A stretch of DNA of 64,000 bases from Phyto melanocephala (Eukaryota > Arthropoda > Insecta > Diptera > Rhinophoridae): NCBI GenBank assembly GCA_941918925.1, contig OW799236.1:88903716-88967715 (forward strand), written 5' to 3'. Each line of letters opens with the position of its first letter. The stretch's first letter is position 1. Below, piece after piece: positions 56,785 to 64,000 of the stretch. The position numbers and the translations under genes are program-made. The notes under the pieces are model-generated. The model was not told the DNA's origin, searched no databases, and was given only the letters and a program-made list of their open reading frames with translations.

Positions 56785-57280
56785 CCACTATATACATAAA
56801 AGTGAAACTCTGTGTGTGTGTGTGTTAGCTATAGACTCCGAAACTGTAAAACCGATCGGACTCAAACTTTGGCAAGTTGTTGTACACATTCCAGGGAGTG
56901 TTTATAGGTAGTAAAAAGTGGGCGGGGCTACGCCCATAAAATAATTCTTATTTTTAGTTACTGGCACTAGATCGATTTCTCTGAAACTTTGCACACATAT
57001 TGAGCTATCATGATTATACAATTTTGTGATTAGAAAGTGGGCAGGGCCACGCCCATAAAAAAAGTTATAATTTTTAGCTACTTGCACTAGATAGATTTTT
57101 CTGAAACTTTGCACATATATTGAGCTGTCACGACTATCTAATTTCTTGATTAGAAAAGTGGGCAGTGCCACGCCCACAAAAAAAGTTATAATTTTTAGCC
57201 TTGCACTCGATATTCCATTAAAATTCAGAATGCATTTTTATTCATTAAGAGAAGTAGCAACGCGCGCTGGGCTTGGCTAG
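56785..57280 (+). mobile_element. Short Helitron, second of a head-to-tail pair
   Basis: Follows the first directly: TATATACATAAAAGTGAAAC, (GT)n, GTTAGCTATAGACTCCG, then about three ~121-bp repeat units with GGGCGGGG/GCCACGCCC. It ends GCGCTGGGCTTGGCTAG before TA. No coding. Confidence 0.75.
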
Positions 57281-57778
57281 TAATATATAAAAGTAAAAAG
57301 GTTGCTGGGTGTTAAATAAATGATATTTACAACCAACACGTAATCACCGATCAAACAGTGCTGATGATGAAATCCGTAGCTGGTTTCGTAATTGCACTAC
57401 ACTCGGCTAGTGTCGGTAAAACATACTTTTCTAGGTTATTTTTTTTTATTTCAAAATAAAAATTCTTTATAAAATAAAAATGTTTAAAAAACACAAGTCT
57501 GTTTTACAAATTTAAATATTAGTTTGAAAAAAAAATTGTTTTCATTTAAACAAAAGTGTCAAATCTTATCACTCTACAATAATCTCTTATATTTCGGCTA
57601 CACCATATTAAATTTTTTTTAATAAGTTTATGTTCATCGTTATAACGTGCTTATTGTACAGTTTTTCTTTTAATTAGTTTATAAAAAAAATTTATTTCAC
57701 TTCTGACTTTTATCATACTACAGATAAGTAACCATTTAATTTGTTAAAAAAAAAGTTTTATAAATTTTGTAATCCAAA
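57281..57778 (-). other. 3' flank of the second SLC6-like gene
   Basis: AT-rich, non-coding. A phrase near 57390-57430 is shared with 34035-34100. The 3' UTR of the minus-strand gene is expected here. Confidence 0.4.
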
Positions 57779-58758
57779 TTATATATCCTCGGTGACTTCA
57801 TTCAGATTATGTGTTACATCCGCATTGTCCACTGTTTCTTCGTAACGTTGTCGATCCTCAGCATCAACTGGATACCAGTCATTGGGTCGGCAGCAACGTT
57901 GAAAACGTGCTTTTATTGAACCTATACCCTGGCACATAGAGCGTATGGCATAACAGGGTATACAAATCCAAGGAAGAATAATAAAAGCAAAAGATATTAA
58001 ACTGATGCCTGGAACAGCGATGATATGTTCCCATAATGCTATTACCAAAGCTATCAGCTGTAATAAAAGAAAAAAAAAATTTTAATAATAATATTCAAAT
58101 CAATATTGTAAATACTGCATTATCTACTTACTAAAGCAAATATCATAAATAATGGCACCACAAATCTTAAAACATTTATTTGCCACGTTGAAAATCGTTC
58201 TTTAATCATAAATTCTATATCACGTTGAAATCTAATACGACCGTATACCCAAAGTACTGTTAAGATTAACAATAAATTAATAGCATTTTGAATAACATAC
58301 GTATCCGTACAGAGGACATTAAAAAAGGTAACGCCATGCTAAAAGATAGAAACGAAAGTAAAGTTTATATACATTTTGACTAACAGATTACAAAGTTTCA
58401 ACATTACATTCGAGGTAAAGTAGAGGGAGCAGAATGCTATTGCTCCTGTTACCATCATACATACTCCTGTCTTACGGTTTCTTAACGAGGCGAACTCATC
58501 AAATAACGTTGTCAATATAGAAAATAGTTGTATGATCTGAAAAGTAAATTAAAAAAAAAAAACAAAAATAGCTGTAACCAATCTGTAACTGATAAAACTA
58601 TTTACTTACAATTAAAACGAGGGCACCTAAAAATAACATGAAAAAGAATAGTATAGACCATAAATTAGGCCATGCCATTTGAGCCATAGCACTGCCACTG
58701 GATAAATATAAAGTTGAAACACGTTGTACACGCGAAGTATATTTGTTATCAGTTACCT
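57779..58758 (-). CDS. Divergent SLC6-family protein, last four exons (5' part outside window)
   Basis: Exons on the minus strand: 58758-58610, 58536-58408, 58338-58132, 58057-57779, all GT/AG with matching phases. They align exon for exon with the last four exons of the SLC6 gene at 35441-52681 (152/129/201/324 nt there). Covered are TM8 to TM12 and the tail: WPNLWSILFFFMLFLGALVL, FDEFASLRNRKTGVCMMVTG, CTDTYVIQNAINLLL, WVYGRIRFQRDIEFMI, PWICIPCYAIRSM and CRPNDWYPVDAEDRQRY. Unlike normal members it lacks SGPGLAF and has GALVL where GLDS is expected, so the Na2-site Asp-Ser pair is gone. No upstream exon was found before 64000, so the gene continues outside or its exons lie beyond the insertions. 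Transport function is doubtful. Confidence 0.85.
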
Positions 58759-59476
58759 CTGTAAGAACAAATGGAACAAAGTAAGAATTTAAATTATGAA
58801 TTCTAAAATTTTATTTTACTACAAGTATGTATGTACATTACTTTGATCGTACCTCTGTTTTAGTATAGATCAATACTAGATCTCTCTAAATGTAGAAGCC
58901 TAATGTCAATCTAATTAAATTAAAATACACAAATAATTATTAAACTTTTGCTAAGAAAGTATTGCGTTAATATCACAATTTTACATCCGACTGTTACACT
59001 ATAGGAAATTTCCCCCCTTTTTTTGGCCGAAAGTAAAAATTTTAATTTTTGCAAGGTTTATTTTTTTTGCTTTAATATAATAAAAAATATAACAAAGTAA
59101 ACATAGCTTTTTAAATTTTTCAAAACAATTTAATTTCTGTTACTTTAACAGTTGTTTTGATTACGATTTCTAAACCAGTTATTAGAAAACCTTAAAGTGC
59201 AGTAAATTTTGTGACATCTTCTAATAAAAGTTTTCGTAACAAAACTTTAAATATTTTAAAAATTAAAAAATGCGAAATAATCCCGAAAGTAAGTACTTTT
59301 ACATTCTATGGTAAAATGTTTGTAAACTCATCTACAATATTAAAATAAACTATATTTGAAAAATTAAACTGAACTAATGGAATTATGAATTAAAATTTAA
59401 TATCGACAAAAAAATGATAACACATGTTAGATCATAATAGTTCTATAAAACAATCAATTATCTTCCAAATTTAATA

Positions 59477-60376
59477 AAAGGGGTTTTTAAACAGGCACGC
59501 CACAAAAGTAAACCGATAGGGATAGAAAACGACGCCATATTTTGTACCACTCCTTTGACATTTCTCTTTAGTAAGGTTTTCCATTTTATGATGGAAAGAT
59601 ATACGAGCCAACAATGAGTTATAATTACTAAAATTTACTACCAAAATTCGAAGTCAGTGGCCTCAACGTTAAGAGCGCTACGTCCAATTTATGTTCATTT
59701 CTCATTTCTGGCTGAATGGCTTCGTCAGTAAGCAAAATATGCGTTATTAGTCAGACAGCAATCCACACGTACTCCATGAGTTATCATTGCACCCCGAAAA
59801 AATTACGGTTTGGTGCGGTTTATGGGCCGATGGCGTCATTAGGCTGTACTTCTTCCGTGATGATCAAGACCGGCTCGTTACTGTGAATGGAAATGGCTAC
59901 CGTTCAATGATAACAGAATATTTTTGGCAGCAATTGGATGATATGGACTTGGAAGACATGCGAATGTCACAATCAATTTGTTGGAAACCAAGTTTGGAAA
60001 ACTCGCTTTTCCACGAAATGGTCCAGTCGATTGGCCGCCTCGGTCGTGCGATTTGACGCCGTTATATTATTTCCTGTGGGGCTACGTCAAGTCTATGGTC
60101 TATGCCAACAAGCCAGCGACTATTGATGAACTTCGTACGAATATCGAACGTGAAATTGCAGCAGTATCGCCCGATTTATGCTTGAAAACCATCGAAAATT
60201 AGGTTCAGAATCTGGACTTCTGCAAGCGTACCTGTGGTGGCCATGCAAAAGAAATCGAGTTCCATACATAATGGCATCGAACGTACTTTCACAGGAATAA
60301 AGAATTTCATTGATATCCAAAACCATTTTTGTTTTATTAAAAAAAACTTTTGTAGCGCTCTTATTGAAAAACCCTT
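59477..60376 (+). mobile_element. Mariner-like element relic with both ends
   Basis: Imperfect inverted ends AAAGGGGTTTTTAAACAGGC and CTCTTATTGAAAAACCCTT with TA on each side. The transposase is frameshifted: WLNGFVSKQNMRY, HPEKITVWCGLWADGVI, VTVNGNGYRSMI, then FPRNGPVDWPPRSCDLTPLY and YFLWGYVKSMVYANKPATID. The third catalytic Asp of LDYF is changed to Tyr (LYYF). The N-terminus is deleted. Inserted in the 58999-61007 transposon. Confidence 0.82.
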
Positions 60377-60611
60377 TACTTTATCTGCAAAGTTTTTGCG
60401 AGTTAAAAAAAATAAATTTTTTCAGGTGACTACTGCGTGCCAAATTCAGAACTTTTAAATATTTGGCTAGAGAAACAAAACGAAATTGACAATAGAGCCG
60501 CTATTTACGCCCATTTCTTGTTATATATTTCTGAGAGTGATTGTTCCGAAAACTGTAAACAGTATTTTAAAGAGCATTCACGATTATTTTGTTTAAATTA
60601 AAATATAAAAT

Positions 60612-61007
60612 TTGAAAGTTTTTGAAAAACATCATGCTTTTTGGCTTAAAGCCAGTACTTCGTTCAGAAAATGTGAAACGCAGTGTGCCTGCTTTGATTC
60701 GAAACCTGGACGACCGCAAATACCTTTTTGCCAAAAATCTGAGAGAAAAAAACGACGAGTTGCAACAGAAATCTCTAAAAATCATAATAATGTAGTAGAA
60801 ACCCTAATTCTTGATGCATCTGCGTCTGCTCGTATATGTAACCAATTAGATTTAGTTTTAAATCGAGCATTGGACACATCAGATCAACTTATTTCCATCA
60901 TTTCGTTGAACAAGCGCATCAAAAACCAGAAGAAATTAAAGCTTCCACCTGAGGTCAAAGGATTAAAAATTAATTATGGCCAAACAAAGGGGGAAAATTT
61001 CCTATAG
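60612..61007 (+). pseudogene. Transposon-encoded basic protein fragment (KPGRP...KRRR motif)
   Basis: Open from an alternative codon at 60612 to a stop in the right inverted repeat. It reads FEKHHAFWLKAST, a Cys pair (CETQCACF), SKPGRPQIPFCQKSERKKRR, then LNRALDTSDQLISI. The KPGRP..F...S.R.KRR style occurs in uncharacterised insect transposon proteins, in my recollection. Upstream, 60426-60597 (CVPNSELLNIWLEKQNEID ...) may be a preceding exon in another frame. No catalytic domain is seen. The function is unknown. Confidence 0.4.
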
Positions 61008-61189
61008 GGCGTTATAACGCAACAATTTTGTTTAATTATTTTTTTCCGGTACTGTCTGCATTCGCGAATATTCGCATGTTTTTTGATATTCGTATATTCG
61101 CGTTACGCGATTTCGCTGAAACTTTGTACCCAGAACTTTTTTGGCTTTATATTAAGTTTAAAATAAAATGAGATTTGAGGCTGGTAACT

Positions 61190-61540
61190 TTACTTACTAT
61201 TTGGGCTGATATGTATGAGTGTGACAAACCAAAAAACGTTTTGAATATCTAGAGCGTCTCGTAATACAATTAACTGCTTCTTTAGGTGTAGTAATTTTGC
61301 AGAATTCTCTGCTAATTGTGGTCTGGGCATTAATATTTTTTTCATAAGAAAATGGTCCTGTAGCTATGAGCAGTTCGTTTACAATACACAGCTGCACTAA
61401 ATTGTAGCTGCAATAAGGCTTTAGTTTATCATTAGTTGACACCATTGTATGCAGATTCCATACATTAACAATCATATTGTCAAGCAAAATTAAAAACAAT
61501 GGCCATCATAATTTTTTTGATCCTTAAGTAATCCTGTAAT
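61190..61540 (-). mobile_element. piggyBac transposase C-terminal relic
   Basis: The minus strand reads KLWWPLFLILLDNMIVNVWN (from about 61535), followed by YNLVQLCIVNELLIATGP. This resembles the KKWWWPLF...NAW segment that closes piggyBac-like transposases. The remaining frame to 61197 is degenerate. No ends or TTAA sites were assigned. Confidence 0.5.
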
Positions 61541-62914
61541 TAGAAAACGCATTGTCATGCATATCTCTCCCACTCTCCAACTGTTTGTTTGCAACAGGAA
61601 CTTTTAGCTATTACATTCACGTTTGGCATTTGATTTTAAATCTACTGTACTGTTATTTGTGATAACATTGGCAAATACATTATCTCTCCAATGTATGATT
61701 AGAACCTCACTTCACTTCACTTTGGTCTTTGTCATTTTTCTGGCAATTAAGCTCCATTAAAGTTTGTAAATGTGTAAGTGTATAGCATGTAGCGTATTTT
61801 GTAAGAGTGTTTAAGGTAAAGTGAAACCACAAAAAAATGCAAAAATTTTATTTTAAGTAAGTTTTTTATGCTTAAGTTTGTGGTAAGTAAATTTACCGGC
61901 TGGGCAATAAAAGGTTAAAATATATAAATTGTTTATTAAAAGGGCAGCCTTTTATTATACTATTATTATATTACTATTACTTATCAGAGAAAGAAAAAAA
62001 TTTGTTAATGGGGGAAAATATCGTTTATTCTTGGTCTTTGAATCCGAGCTATCTCCAGCAGTTCTTAGTGGCGCGAATAACTGACTGTATGTCCTCGAAT
62101 TTTTCTCCTCTAGTCTCATTTATTTTTAGAAACTTTAAGTTTATTGAGCACCCCACACCATAACAGTCTTACTTCGGTAATGACAATTCATCTTCCTCCT
62201 TTCACACATCAATTAGTAATTAATACCATATTGTTTTTTCGAGGTTAAACTTATTTTGTAAGAACCACGTTTCAAATTTTTGCCCATTGGTCCAACTGCA
62301 GTTTGTATTATTTACTTGCACCAATTAGTGTTTTAAATCTATGCAACTCTATTGACGTTTTCGATCGCTGTTTGTACTGATGAAAAACCGTCTGGTATGC
62401 TAACTTCCTATTTGAAGTTTGATACTAAGAAGACTAAGTCTGTCATTGCTTTGACCATGCCCTTGTTGTTTCGTACAATTTTGTTTTTAATTGCACGACA
62501 GGAATAATTTAAGGACGAATTTACATATATATATCGCCTTCATATCTCTGCCCTTCGATTAAAAATTTTATTTTTACCATTTATACTGATTGTTAGTGAA
62601 AAAACTAATAAACAACATCACCTCATAGGTGAATGTAAAAATTAACCCTTAATTACTACCAAATCAAAAAAAATTTTAATATAAATTTAAAATTTTTTTT
62701 CAATTGAGGTAAATAAACGACTGCTTCTGACTTTTTATATATTCTCTGATATCTTCATTAGCTTAATGAAATTTTCATCCACAAATAAAAAATTTTCTCT
62801 TCGTCATAAAATACGCTTTTTTAAATATTGAAAATCAAAAGGGTGTAATAAATTGAACTGTGTGTAAATTCAGAATCTCTTTACATAAATCTACTTTTAT
62901 TTTAAACTCAAATA
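61541..62914. other. Unassigned intergenic stretch
   Basis: AT-rich with no convincing exon or terminal repeat. It may contain further piggyBac debris. I also looked here, without success, for the missing upstream exons of the divergent SLC6 gene on the minus strand. Confidence 0.4.
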
Positions 62915-63637
62915 CACGCAAAGAAAAACCATGGTTACGGCATGATCACGACGGTCATATTATTTTTTCTAAAACAATATTTGGTTGTCGAAAACAAGTA
63001 ATAGTTATTTTTATTTTATTTCATCATATATTTTGTCATGATAATCAAGCATTTGTTTGAATTGTATCATTTAATGTTTACTTTTCAAAATGATTATCAT
63101 TTAAAAATAGTATGATTTAAAAAAAATTAATTTGACAAAAATAACATTATATTCAAAATCATTAAAAATTAAAAATAATCATTAAATAATAAGTGAGACA
63201 ACAGTATGATTACAAAATAATCAAGCTATGATTTTTTTTTAATAATAATTTGATTTCAATTGTTCTTCTTCTTGCTGAATAAATTTTTATTATTTTAAAA
63301 GTTTGAGATGTCAAAAAAAGGAACAAAAATTTTGAAAAATTAAAGAAAATTTAAAAATAAACGAGAAAATGTAAAAAAGTATTGGTATAAAAATTGCAAT
63401 TAAATTGGTAAGTACAGTCAATATGTCTATGTTACAGCAAAAGACAATAATTTGCCGTAAAAAAGCAAAGATTGTCGATATCAATTGTAGTCATATATAT
63501 GATTATTGAATGATGCTTAAGTTAAACATAATAATGATAACTGGTAACCATTATTATTTTAAACATAATCATACAATTCAATCATAGTATGTTGCTCTTC
63601 GATTATGGTTACCACAAGCATATTTTTTTTTTGCGTG
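62915..63637. mobile_element. MITE-like element, copy 1
   Basis: Begins CACGCAAAGAAAAACCATGG and ends TTTTTTTTTGCGTG, with TA on both sides (62913-62914, 63638-63639). Its right ~235 bases are repeated in inverted orientation at 63755-64000. Non-coding; many ATGATTAT-type motifs. Confidence 0.65.
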
Positions 63638-63754
63638 TATTCACCCTCTTATACGAACCTAAAAATAAAATAAATTATAACACTTTATTTACATAAAAAA
63701 ATAAACACATTTAACAAAGTTGTCTTTTATTTAATTTAGCATAAGCTTATGCAA

Positions 63755-64000
63755 AGAAAAAATATGGTTGTGGTAACCATAATCGAAGAGCAACATACTA
63801 TGATTAAATTGTATGATTATCGTTAAAACATATAATGGTTACTAGTTATCATTATTATGTTTAATTAAAGTATCATTCAATAATCATATGTATGATGATT
63901 GAAATAGACAATCTTTGCTTTTTTACGGCAAATTGATGCCTTTTGCTATAACATACACGTATTGATTGTACTTACCAATTTAATTGTAATTTTAATACCA
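63755..64000. mobile_element. MITE-like element, copy 2 (inverted, runs off the window)
   Basis: Starts GCAAAGAAAAAATATGGTTG and follows the reverse complement of 63404-63637 closely (GGTAACCATAATCGAAGAGC, AGACAATCTTTGC). The two copies face each other across about 115 bp. The far end is outside the window. Confidence 0.68.

Larger units (their letters stand above)
58999..61007 (+). mobile_element. Unclassified TIR DNA transposon
   Basis: Inverted ends CTATAGGAAATTTCCCCCC...GGCC (58999) and GGCCAAACAAAGGGGG...CTATAG (to 61007), matching over about 29 bases with few differences. No convincing target duplication. It holds a probable intron acceptor (TTTTTTCAG before 60426), broken coding segments (60426-60600, 60612-61007) and an inserted mariner (59477-60376). 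The superfamily could not be assigned. Confidence 0.68.

Overview
The window is AT-rich nuclear DNA of a higher fly. Short exons have GT/AG introns, the repeats resemble Drosophila DINE-1/INE-1, and the transposon load looks calyptrate (blowfly or house-fly like). The organism is inferred, not proven. Five host genes are visible. (1) Positions 55-16618 (+): the last 15 exons of a thioester-containing protein (TEP, alpha-2-macroglobulin family) with an intact GCGEQ thioester. (2) Positions 29470-17096 (-): a seven-exon gene whose spliced 837-residue product looks like CIP2A, an armadillo-like body with a coiled-coil tail. It is tail-to-tail with the TEP gene. (3) Positions 26101-22832 (-): a single-exon gene nested in the last intron of (2), encoding a 1089-residue type I membrane protein with REJ/polycystin-like character and a GPS-like cysteine motif. 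Its 3' end is repeated in a 901-bp tandem duplication. (4) Positions 35441-52681 (+): a complete ten-exon SLC6 transporter of the amino-acid type. (5) Positions 58758-57779 (-): the last four exons of a divergent SLC6 paralogue, facing (4) tail-to-tail.

The rest is mostly mobile DNA, much of it nested. The TEP introns hold mariner-like relics (about 1.93-2.67, 6.74-7.93 and 11.75-12.8 kb), an RTE-type LINE 3' end (10.3 kb) and a Harbinger element with clean ends (13.3-15.3 kb). The last intron of the CIP2A-like gene holds two DINE-1-like repeats, a 1-kb palindrome, Tc1 and mariner scraps and a MITE. The intergenic region at 30-33.4 kb holds two more copies of that MITE and two Helitrons, one with a helicase relic.

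The 11.3-kb first intron of SLC6 gene (4) holds a Tc1 relic, a mariner split by a hAT element with an 8-bp target duplication, a DINE-1-like repeat, and a Helitron whose (CA)n tract received an apparently intact R1-clade retrotransposon (ORF1 41180-42625, ORF2 42628-45606). A later intron carries another Helitron and another deleted mariner. Downstream, a Harbinger-type element (52927-56210) contains two DINE-1-like copies, one itself carrying a mariner. Two head-to-tail Helitrons follow, and beyond gene (5) there is an unclassified TIR transposon with a mariner inside it, a piggyBac scrap and a pair of inverted MITEs at the window edge.

No rRNA, tRNA or CRISPR was recognised. Exon joins were deduced by eye from splice sites and reading-phase agreement. 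Family names rest on motif recognition, not on searches.
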